This document shows, in pieces, positions 9,633 through 17,219 of a stretch of DNA of 64,000 nt. A program made the translations under genes and the position numbers. The notes beneath the pieces are model-generated. The model made no database searches. It was not told the DNA's origin and saw only the letters and a list, made by a program, of their open reading frames with translations. Each line of letters opens with the position of its first letter. Position 1 is the first letter of the stretch. The stretch is from Pseudomonas sp. UBA1879 (lineage in GTDB: Bacteria > Pseudomonadota > Gammaproteobacteria > Pseudomonadales > Pseudomonadaceae): contig NZ_DDHJ01000004.1 of NCBI RefSeq assembly GCF_002338065.1, forward strand, positions 62,001 to 126,000, given 5' to 3'.

Positions 9633-11819
9633 ATGACCCAAGCCCTGCATTGGCTCAAATCCCTCGAATTTCGCCGCGAGCTGAACGGTTGGGCGCGCAG
9701 TGACGGGGTGACGTGGATCTACATTTTCAAGGTGCTGACGGCCGCGTTCCTGACCTACTGGATCGCCATGCGTCTCGAACTGCCGCAACCGCGCACGGCG
9801 ATGATCACCGTGTTCATCGTCATGCAGCCCCAAAGCGGCCACGTGTTCGCCAAGAGCTTCTATCGCCTGATCGGCACCTTGGCGGGGTCGGTGGTCATGA
9901 TGACGCTGATGGCCCTGTTCGCGCAGAACAGCGAGCTGTTCCTTGGCAGTCTGGCCATCTGGGTCGGTATCTGCTGCGCTGGCGCGGCTCGCTATCGCAA
10001 CTTCGCGGCGTACGGTTTTGTACTCGCTGGCTACACGGCGGCGATGACCGGCCTGCCTGCGCTGGCTCACCCTGAAACCTCGTTCATGGCGGCGGTGTGG
10101 CGGGTGCTGGAAATCTCCCTCGGTATCGTCTGCTCGACCTTGGTCACGGCGGCGATCCTGCCGCAAAGCTCTGGCGCGGCGATGCGCAACGCGCTGTATC
10201 AACGCTTCGGTGTGTTCGCGCAATTCGTCGTGACCGGCCTGCGCGGCGAGGGTGAGCCTGCGGCGTTCGAGGCCAGCAACGTGCGTTTCATCGCCGATGC
10301 CGTAGGGTTGGAAGGGCTGCGCGCGGTCACGGTGTTCGAAGACCCACACATGCGCCGCCGCAACGGTCGCCTGAACCGCTTGAACAGCGAGTTCATGACC
10401 ATCACCACGCGTTTCAACGCCTTGCATCAGTTGCTGGAACGTCTGCGCCGGCGTGGCGTGACGCCTGCCGTCGCGGCCATTGAGCCAGGCCTCGACGCCT
10501 TGGCCGAGCTGCTTCAGCGCTTCGCCGGTCGTGCACTGACCAACGCCGATGCCGCGCTGTTGGCCCGTCGGCTGAGCGATTTCAAGGCTGATCTGCCCGA
10601 GCAGGTGCGTCGGCTTCGGGCCGAGTTCGTCATGACTTCGCCCAGGGACGATGACCTGCTGGATTTTCATACCGCCTACGAGTTGATGTATCGCTTCGTC
10701 GATGACCTGCACGATTACGCCGAGACCCATGCTTCACTGGCCGACCATCGCCACGAGCGCGAGAAATGGGTCGAGCCGTTCGTCTCCACCACCAACTGGA
10801 TGTCGTCCGTGGCGTCGGGCGTTCGCGCGACGTTCATTCTGGCGGTGATGTCGGTCTATTGGGTCGCGACCGCCTGGCCCAGCGGCGCGACGATGACCCT
10901 GGTATCGGCGGCCACTGTCGCGCTGTCGGCGACCACCCCGAATCCCCGGCGCATGTCGTTCCAGATGGCGTGCGGCACGTTTCTAGGCGCGCTCCTCGGC
11001 TTCTTCATCACCTTCTTTGTGCTACCGCGGATCGACGGCTTTCCCTTGCTGTGCATGGTGCTGGCGCCAGTGTTCGTGCTCGGCACCTTCTTGACCACGC
11101 GCCCGCAGTGGGTCGGCTACGGGTTAGGGCTGCTGATTTTTTTCAGCATCGGATCGGCCCCGGACAACCTCACGGTCTACAACCCTTACACTTTCATCAA
11201 CGATTACATCGCAATGGTCATCGGCATGCTGCTTTGCGCGGCGGCCGGAGCGATTATTTTGCCGCCGAACAGCCGCTGGCTATGGCAACGGCTGGAAGGG
11301 GATTTGCGCCAGCAGGTGGGGTTCGCGATCAGCGCGCCGCTGCGCCGAATCCGCTCGAGTTTCGAGAGCCGCACCCGCGACCTCATGCACCAGGCTTACG
11401 GTCTGGCAGCGGGTAAACCCGAGGTGCAGCGCAACCTGCTGCGCTGGATGCTGGTGGTGCTGGAAATCGGCCACGCGATCATCGAGTTGCGCCGCGAGCA
11501 GGACGTGCTGCCCGTTCACCCAAGCTACGCGGCATTGCAGCCGTGGCGTCAGGCGATTCGGGCGATGGGCCGTTCGCTGGTGCGCCTGTTCCTGCAACCC
11601 GACCCGCACAACCTGGCGCGCAGCTTGGCAGCCGTGGACCACGCGATCGTCTGCGTGCAAAACACCGACGAACCGTTCGCCCCGCACTTCGATACGTCGG
11701 CGCTGCGCCGGGTCAAAAGCTACCTGCATTTCATCCGCACCTGTCTGCTCGATCCGCAATCACCCTTGGCCACATTTGTGCCTGCCCGCACTGCGCAAGG
11801 ACGTTTCCATGCCACGTGA
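9633..11819 (+). CDS. FUSC-family (AaeB-like) efflux pump subunit
   Basis: 728-aa inner-membrane protein with two clusters of membrane helices (about residues 25-185 and 390-545) separated by a soluble domain, the FUSC/AaeB layout. In E. coli AaeB exports p-hydroxybenzoate-type aromatic acids with the adaptor AaeA. Here the following genes are a DUF1656 protein (AaeX-like, overlapping by 11 bp) and a HlyD adaptor, the same trio. Length is somewhat above the roughly 655 aa of E. coli AaeB. The exported compound is not known; aromatic acids are the family-based guess. Confidence 0.92.
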   Translation: MTQALHWLKSLEFRRELNGWARSDGVTWIYIFKVLTAAFLTYWIAMRLELPQPRTAMITVFIVMQPQSGHVFAKSFYRLIGTLAGSVVMMTLMALFAQNSELFLGSLAIWVGICCAGAARYRNFAAYGFVLAGYTAAMTGLPALAHPETSFMAAVWRVLEISLGIVCSTLVTAAILPQSSGAAMRNALYQRFGVFAQFVVTGLRGEGEPAAFEASNVRFIADAVGLEGLRAVTVFEDPHMRRRNGRLNRLNSEFMTITTRFNALHQLLERLRRRGVTPAVAAIEPGLDALAELLQRFAGRALTNADAALLARRLSDFKADLPEQVRRLRAEFVMTSPRDDDLLDFHTAYELMYRFVDDLHDYAETHASLADHRHEREKWVEPFVSTTNWMSSVASGVRATFILAVMSVYWVATAWPSGATMTLVSAATVALSATTPNPRRMSFQMACGTFLGALLGFFITFFVLPRIDGFPLLCMVLAPVFVLGTFLTTRPQWVGYGLGLLIFFSIGSAPDNLTVYNPYTFINDYIAMVIGMLLCAAAGAIILPPNSRWLWQRLEGDLRQQVGFAISAPLRRIRSSFESRTRDLMHQAYGLAAGKPEVQRNLLRWMLVVLEIGHAIIELRREQDVLPVHPSYAALQPWRQAIRAMGRSLVRLFLQPDPHNLARSLAAVDHAIVCVQNTDEPFAPHFDTSALRRVKSYLHFIRTCLLDPQSPLATFVPARTAQGRFHAT

Positions 11820-12009
11820 AATCGCCTTCCATGGCGTTTACATGCCGACCGTGACTGTGATGTTTCTGGTCGCCATGGTGCTGTCCTGGGCGCTGGACCG
11901 CTTCATGTCCGGCCTCGACCTGTACCGTTTTTTCTGGCACCCGGCGTTGCTGCGCCTGAGCCTGTTCAGCTGCATTTTTGGCGCGATGGCGCTGACCGTT
12001 CACCGTTGA
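11809..12009 (+). CDS. DUF1656 (AaeX-like) small membrane protein
   Basis: 66 aa, two hydrophobic helices, starting M-P-R-E-I-A-F-H-G-V-Y-M-P, the typical DUF1656 opening. The ATG lies inside the end of the FUSC gene (11 bp overlap), which supports translational coupling. Members of this family always accompany AaeA/AaeB-type pumps; their exact role is not known. Confidence 0.9.
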   Translation: MPREIAFHGVYMPTVTVMFLVAMVLSWALDRFMSGLDLYRFFWHPALLRLSLFSCIFGAMALTVHR

Positions 12010-12026
12010 GGCACTAGTCACCCGAG

Positions 12027-12884
12027 ATGAAAAAGCTCATCAGTCTGATCGCAACGTTATTGATTCTGGCGCTGGCCATCTGGATCGGCCGCCTGCTGTG
12101 GATTCACTACATGGACACCCCGTGGACCCGCGATGGCCGTGTCCGCGCTGACGTGATCAACGTCGCCGCCGATGTCAGCGGCGTGGTCATCGACGTCCCC
12201 GTCAAGGACAACCAGCCGGTGAAAAAGGGCGACCTGTTGATGCAGATCGACCCGGAGCATTACCAATTGGCGGTCAAACAGGCCGAAGCCCTGGTCGCTT
12301 CGCGCAAGGCCACGTGGGAGATGCGCAAGGTCAACGCCGCCCGCCGCAAGGACATGGACGCGCTGGTGATTTCTGCCGAGAACCGCGAAGACGCCTCCAA
12401 CGTCGCCAACTCCGCTCAGGCCGATTATCAACTGGCAGTGGCGCAACTGGAAGCCGCTCAACTCAACCTGCAACGTACCAAGGTGCTGGCAGCCGTCGAT
12501 GGTTACGTCACCAACCTCAATGTGCATCGCGGCGATTACGCGCGCATGGGCGAGGCGAAAATGGCGGTCGTCGACAAACACTCGTTCTGGGTGTACGGCT
12601 TCTTCGAGGAGACCAAATTGCCACATGTGAAGATCGGTGACCCGGCGGACATGCAGTTGATGAGCGGCGAAGTGATGAAGGGCCATGTCGAAAGCATCGC
12701 CCGTGCGATCTATGACCGCGACAACCCGGAAAGCCGCGAGCTGATCGCCGACGTCAACCCGACCTTCAACTGGGTCCGCCTGGCGCAGCGTGTGCCGGTA
12801 CGCATCCATCTGGATGACGTACCGGACAGCGTAGTGTTGGCGGCGGGGATAACGTGCACGGTGATCGTCAATCCGCAGCCCTGA
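12027..12884 (+). CDS. HlyD/AaeA-family periplasmic adaptor
   Basis: 285-aa membrane-fusion protein with one N-terminal membrane helix (L-I-S-L-I-A-T-L-L-I-L-A-L-A), a biotinyl-lipoyl-like half (V-A-A-D-V-S-G-V-V-I-D-V-P-V-K-D-N-Q-P-V) and a helical hairpin rich in Ala and Gln. It starts 17 bp after the DUF1656 gene and completes the four-gene efflux unit by linking the inner-membrane pump with the NodT channel. Its stop codon abuts the stop of the convergent toxin gene with no gap. Confidence 0.93.
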   Translation: MKKLISLIATLLILALAIWIGRLLWIHYMDTPWTRDGRVRADVINVAADVSGVVIDVPVKDNQPVKKGDLLMQIDPEHYQLAVKQAEALVASRKATWEMRKVNAARRKDMDALVISAENREDASNVANSAQADYQLAVAQLEAAQLNLQRTKVLAAVDGYVTNLNVHRGDYARMGEAKMAVVDKHSFWVYGFFEETKLPHVKIGDPADMQLMSGEVMKGHVESIARAIYDRDNPESRELIADVNPTFNWVRLAQRVPVRIHLDDVPDSVVLAAGITCTVIVNPQP

Positions 12885-15563
12885 TCAAGCGCTTTCGGGA
12901 ACCGGCGGGCTGACGGCGGCCGCGACCGCCAGGGTGGCCAGCCGGCGAAGTTCCTTGATGGCCAGCTCACGGGCGTAAATCCTGATGCCGACCGTGTTGG
13001 CGATGAACCGGCCTGCGGCGTCGTAGGCACCCAGGATCGCAGTGCCGGGAATGCCATGGCCATAGTTGATCTCGGTGGGGGAGAATTTGATCGGTTTGGC
13101 GTTTGGATAGCTCGCGTTGTAGTGGTTCTGATAAAGGTGGTAGCCATCGAACTTGCGCGCATCGATCAGGTAGGTGTAGCCGCCTTTCTGCCCGCCGTAG
13201 ACATATGCACCCACGTTGTTCCTGTAATAGTAGACCGACGTGGAAATGCCTTTGCCGTCGGGGTCCAGCGCGTCATGGCCGCCACCAAAACCACCGCGTA
13301 CGCCAGTGACCTTATGAATGTCTTTCTGGATCTCCTCTGCAGGCGTTCTCAGCTCGAAGCCCTTCTTGAATACCTCGTCGGGCGCGCGCATGTCGCCTCG
13401 AAATACCCTGCCGCGATAGATGACCAGATCATGGCCTTCGACTGTCCGGTTGATGAGTTGGCTGTTCTGGTTCACCAGTGCCTGAGCCTGATCGGGACCT
13501 TTGGACAGCTCATTGACGACAGTGCGTCTGGCGCGTGCAACTTCGGTCGGGTCCAGTCTGAGTCTTTTGTATGGGGCTGCCTGACCGGGAAAAGACCGTG
13601 TCTTTCTCATGTAGCGGTACACCGATCTCGCGATGCTTGATCGGCTGGCTGCGGAAACGGCTTTACCGACCAGCTTTCCGGCGATCGGCCCGACCAGTTC
13701 AAGGATGGCTCCGAAGAGTGCTGCTCTGTAGTGGGCGTTTGCTTCTTCGGGAATATCGGCATTGGCGCCGCGCAATGCCTGCAGCGCGACGGCGCTGTAG
13801 CCCAGCAGGAACGACACCAGCAGCCGCACACTCACCGCGCCCGGCCCGAGAGGCAGTGTCGCGATCAAGGATAGACCCTGAAGCATGTACATCCCGGCTT
13901 CCAGCCACTGGTCGGTCAGGCGTTCATTATCGGTGGACACCAGCGTGTCGATGTCAGCGAGCATCCGCTTGATCCTGATCCCGTGCAGGGCTGCGAAGGC
14001 ATCATCGGTGTCGAGGAAGTTCAGCGGGGGAAATCGCGTGGGATACGGGCCAATCTGCGTGATCCAGTACGCCAGGGGGCCATTGCCTTTTCTGATCTGC
14101 GCATACAGGGGCAGCCTCTGAGTGATCAAGCGCGCAAGCCAGGGCGAGTGTTCGATGAAGGCGCGGCGATTGGTCCCGGGTAGCGCGAAGACAGCCTGAT
14201 CCTGCTCGGCGTCAAGAAAGATCAACAGGCCCGTGGCTGACTTGGCGTCGGGCCAGGAGAGGTAAAGCGCCTGTGCGACGTCAGCCTTCCAGAGACGAGT
14301 CCGAAACTCAATGGTCTGAAGTTTGGCGTCACCCCGGGTATAAGCGTCTACCAGTTGCTTCATGGACTCAGGGGTGTGAGGTCGCTTGACGTAATGGTCC
14401 AGACGATCCTGCACCTCTACCCTGGCCTGCAACTGCAACATGTATCGAGCATTCGGCGTGTTCAAGCGTTGCTCGATATCTGCCTGATAACGCGATTGCA
14501 GGTCTGCCGAGTCCAGCGCTTGCACCAGGTCTTGGGGATAGTTCGAGGGCCATTGGACTTGCACATGAGCGTGACCATTGAGTTCTCGCCGAAAGGCGTC
14601 GGTAACGATTTCATCAAGTGTGTAGGTCTTGTCTTTCCGGTGTCCGATAATGGTGTCGATCGCACCGAACAGCGCGTCCGACCCCACCAGTCCACCGGAC
14701 GCTGGCGGTTTGGGCATGTAGCTCACGTTGATAGGCGTTTTTTCGTTAATGCTGTTTTTGAGCTTTTCCGAAGCGCTTGAACTGTCGACGATCTGGCGGA
14801 TGGACCGATTGATATATTGCACGGGGTCCAGCAGTTCAGGGTCATAGACGCTGTCGAACAGCGCGATCATGTCGTCGACGGTGCGGGCCAACTCTTGCTC
14901 AGTGAGGTCCGAAGCGTCGAAATCGGCTGCCGTACTTGCGCCCAAGGACGCCTCGATTTCATTGAGTTCATCCAGATCATCTTGATCTTCGATGTCCAGC
15001 TCAGGACCCTCGGTTTCGAAGTCGGTGGCCAAAAGCTCTTCCGCCTGCCCTCCGAGACCCGATTGGGTCCCGGTTCCGAAGAACTCCTCGACCGGGAACT
15101 GGATGTCTTCGTAACCATTCGCTTGGGCCTCGGTTCCGAAGAACTCCTCGACCGGGAACTGGATGTCTTCGTAACCATTCGCTTGGGCCTCGGTTCCGAA
15201 GAACTCCTCGACCGGGAACTGGATATCTTCGTAACCATTTTCTTGTGGCCTGGGTCCAAAGAACTCTTCGACCGGGAACTGGATGTCATCATCGTCATCG
15301 ACAACATCGCCTCGTCCTGCAAGATCGGGCTCAACGATGGCGCCGGAACTGGCGGCATCCCCGGCTTCAACAGAGTCATGACTGGCAGATTCAAGCTTGA
15401 GGAGAAGCGCTTCGAGCTCCATGAGCAACGATATCTGGAGGTCTTCATCGTCTTGCGCGAGGTCGATCTGGAGGAACAGCGCCTGGAGATCTGCGAGTGT
15501 TGAACGTTGGGCGTTGCTGCCATCGCTGAAAGGGGGTGCGTCGTGTGGCGATACGCTATTCAT
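12885..15563 (-). CDS. Putative secreted toxin with enterotoxin/pertussis-type ADP-ribosyltransferase C-terminus
   Basis: 892 aa. Residues about 90-170 hold four tandem 20-residue repeats built on D-I-Q-F-P-V-E-E-F-F-G inside a very acidic segment. The middle (about 230-640) resembles the large dermonecrotic-toxin-like proteins of Pseudomonas, with a hydrophobic hairpin near 560-600. The last 180 residues match cholera and pertussis toxin A-subunit motifs in order: Y-R-G-R-V-F-R-G-D-M-R-A-P-D-E-V-F with Arg722 (CT Arg7), G-I-S-T-S at about 772-776 (the STS motif), and P-T-E-I-N-x-x-x-G-I-P-G with Glu831 (CT Glu112). The residue two before Glu831 is Pro, so the bi-glutamate motif is incomplete. 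Family knowledge predicts NAD-dependent ADP-ribosylation of a host protein; the target is unknown. There is no classical signal peptide and no adjacent immunity gene, which points to a eukaryotic target rather than bacterial competition. A distant, inactive member cannot be ruled out. Confidence 0.78.
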   Translation of the reverse strand: MNSVSPHDAPPFSDGSNAQRSTLADLQALFLQIDLAQDDEDLQISLLMELEALLLKLESASHDSVEAGDAASSGAIVEPDLAGRGDVVDDDDDIQFPVEEFFGPRPQENGYEDIQFPVEEFFGTEAQANGYEDIQFPVEEFFGTEAQANGYEDIQFPVEEFFGTGTQSGLGGQAEELLATDFETEGPELDIEDQDDLDELNEIEASLGASTAADFDASDLTEQELARTVDDMIALFDSVYDPELLDPVQYINRSIRQIVDSSSASEKLKNSINEKTPINVSYMPKPPASGGLVGSDALFGAIDTIIGHRKDKTYTLDEIVTDAFRRELNGHAHVQVQWPSNYPQDLVQALDSADLQSRYQADIEQRLNTPNARYMLQLQARVEVQDRLDHYVKRPHTPESMKQLVDAYTRGDAKLQTIEFRTRLWKADVAQALYLSWPDAKSATGLLIFLDAEQDQAVFALPGTNRRAFIEHSPWLARLITQRLPLYAQIRKGNGPLAYWITQIGPYPTRFPPLNFLDTDDAFAALHGIRIKRMLADIDTLVSTDNERLTDQWLEAGMYMLQGLSLIATLPLGPGAVSVRLLVSFLLGYSAVALQALRGANADIPEEANAHYRAALFGAILELVGPIAGKLVGKAVSAASRSSIARSVYRYMRKTRSFPGQAAPYKRLRLDPTEVARARRTVVNELSKGPDQAQALVNQNSQLINRTVEGHDLVIYRGRVFRGDMRAPDEVFKKGFELRTPAEEIQKDIHKVTGVRGGFGGGHDALDPDGKGISTSVYYYRNNVGAYVYGGQKGGYTYLIDARKFDGYHLYQNHYNASYPNAKPIKFSPTEINYGHGIPGTAILGAYDAAGRFIANTVGIRIYARELAIKELRRLATLAVAAAVSPPVPESA
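15061..15294. repeat. 60 bp in-frame tandem repeat (about four copies)
   Basis: Units begin at 15061, 15121, 15181 and 15241. The two central copies differ at only two of 60 positions, while the outer copies are more diverged. Each encodes 20 residues with the core D-I-Q-F-P-V-E-E-F-F-G in the ADP-ribosyltransferase-like protein. High identity of the central copies suggests recent expansion. Confidence 0.93.
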
Positions 15564-15745
15564 GGTGTCTTCCTTGACAGTTGATCGGCCCCCTCATGAG
15601 GCCGGTTGGATCAGCCCTGCGTTCAGGGCGGCTTCAGGCAATACTGACGCAACAGCGGACGAATTTCTGTAGCCGGTTTCCTCAGGCTGCAGAGGATTTT
15701 GGTGTCAGGCCGCACAAGATAATCCGCTATCTGCTGCGAGATGGA

Positions 15746-16570
15746 TTACAAAGGCCCGTGTAGCCTGAACCGCTTGCTCAGAATCTTTTCCAGCAGCGCC
15801 TTGGGCAGCAGTCGCGCCATCAGCGGCAGCGCCCGGCTGCCATTGCCGGAGCGCAAAAGCCGTGGCGGGTTTGCCTGCTGCACGGCCTCGAGTACGTCGC
15901 GAGCGAAATCGCGGGCCGGGGTAGGATGGGTCTGTGAAGCATTGGCCCGGGCGCGGATGCCTTCGCGTAACGGCCACCACGGCGAGCCTTCGTGGATAAC
16001 CTGCTCCGCTTCGTGGCCGGCATTCCTGGCGAACTGCGTGTCGATGGCGCCGGGCTGGACTTCCATCACGCGCATGCCAAACGGCGCCAGTTCCATGCGT
16101 AACGCATCACTCATCGAACTGACGGCCGCTTTCGATGCGCAATAGGCGCCGCCAAACGGCGTGGTCAGCACTCCGGAAACACTGCCGATGTTCACCACCA
16201 GCCCCTTGTTGCGACGCAGCAGGGGAAACAGTGCGCCAGTCACGCCGACCATGGAAAACACGTTGGTCTCGAACTGCCTGCGGATGGCGTCGACGCCGCC
16301 ATCGAGCAGTGGGCCGATGCCGCCGTAGCCGGCGTTGTTGATCAGGATGTCGAGCCCTTTGCCATGCTCTTCCAGCTGCGCCGTGAGCCGCTCGAGTGCC
16401 TCGCTGTCATTCACGTCCAGCTCGACTGCCGTGAAACCGGCGGCGCTGAGGGCCTGCACGTCGGCTGGCTTGCGTGCCGTTGTCCAGACCTCATGGCCTG
16501 CGTCCTTGAACGCATCTGCCATGGCGCGGCCGATGCCGCTGGAACAACCGGTGATCAGAACGACAGGCAT
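15746..16570 (-). CDS. Short-chain dehydrogenase/reductase (SDR)
   Basis: 274-aa cytoplasmic oxidoreductase of the classical SDR family. The cofactor motif T-G-C-S-S-G-I-G is at residues 7-14, then N-N-A-G-Y-G, and the catalytic Y-C-A-S-K with the upstream Ser in I-G-S-V-S-G. The start at 16570 is preferred over an ATG nine bases upstream because AAGGA lies at correct distance only for the former. Substrate unknown. It looks like an ordinary chromosomal gene lying between two toxin loci. Confidence 0.92.
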   Translation of the reverse strand: MPVVLITGCSSGIGRAMADAFKDAGHEVWTTARKPADVQALSAAGFTAVELDVNDSEALERLTAQLEEHGKGLDILINNAGYGGIGPLLDGGVDAIRRQFETNVFSMVGVTGALFPLLRRNKGLVVNIGSVSGVLTTPFGGAYCASKAAVSSMSDALRMELAPFGMRVMEVQPGAIDTQFARNAGHEAEQVIHEGSPWWPLREGIRARANASQTHPTPARDFARDVLEAVQQANPPRLLRSGNGSRALPLMARLLPKALLEKILSKRFRLHGPL

Positions 16571-16599
16571 GGGTTTCATTCCTTGAAGGGCAAATGGCG

Positions 16600-17064
16600 T
16601 TAATCGGAGAAGGTGCCTTGCAGGCGCTCGGCGCGGAATTCCAGGGTTTGCGGGCGATAACCGTTGCGCAATGGCGGCAGCGGCAGGCAGTCCTGCCATT
16701 GGCTGTCGGGCAGCAATTCACCCGGCCCCCGGTAACGGGGCGCGGTGTAGGTATCGTCGGCGAGGTTGACGGTATCCCCCGACGCGTACGCCGCCACTTT
16801 CCAGCGCAGTTCCTTCAGCGGCACGTTGTTGCCGTTATCGATCAGCACCAGCAGCGGCTTACCTACTGGGCATTGTTGTGGCGCGTAATTCAGCCGGAGT
16901 TGGAGTCGCTCCAGTCGCGAGGCATCGCGCTTGTCTTCCCAGACCACGAATCCCGCGACAACGGCCAACCCGATGGCTGCCGCCAGCGACACCGGCAAGG
17001 CCTTCGCGGGGTAACGCAACAGCAGGATCAGCCAGGTGAAGATCAGTATGGCGCCAATGATCAT
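16600..17064 (-). CDS. Small membrane protein of unknown function
   Basis: 154 aa from the ATG at 17064. Two N-terminal membrane helices (about 2-18 and 26-45) are followed by a soluble domain of roughly 100 residues with two Cys (P-Q-Q-C-P-V-G-K and W-Q-D-C-L-P-L-P), probably periplasmic and possibly disulphide-linked. It lies 29 bp upstream of the SDR gene on the same strand, so the two may be co-transcribed. I do not recognise a functional family. Confidence 0.75.
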   Translation of the reverse strand: MIIGAILIFTWLILLLRYPAKALPVSLAAAIGLAVVAGFVVWEDKRDASRLERLQLRLNYAPQQCPVGKPLLVLIDNGNNVPLKELRWKVAAYASGDTVNLADDTYTAPRYRGPGELLPDSQWQDCLPLPPLRNGYRPQTLEFRAERLQGTFSD

Positions 17065-17219
17065 TGTTCGATCTCGAAAGGGCAGGTGATCCGCATCGTA
17101 CCGAAAGGGGAACAGGACACCAATCGGCGTTTGGACCAACGCGCGGCTGACCAATGGTCCCTTCCCAGGCTTGTAGGCCCGCTACGCTTGAAAAAACGTC
17201 GCAATGGATTGCAGTCGTC

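Noticed and set aside
9435..10730. 431-codon open frame opposite the FUSC gene
   Set aside because: Shadow of the FUSC coding region; Arg/Gln/His-rich, no family features.
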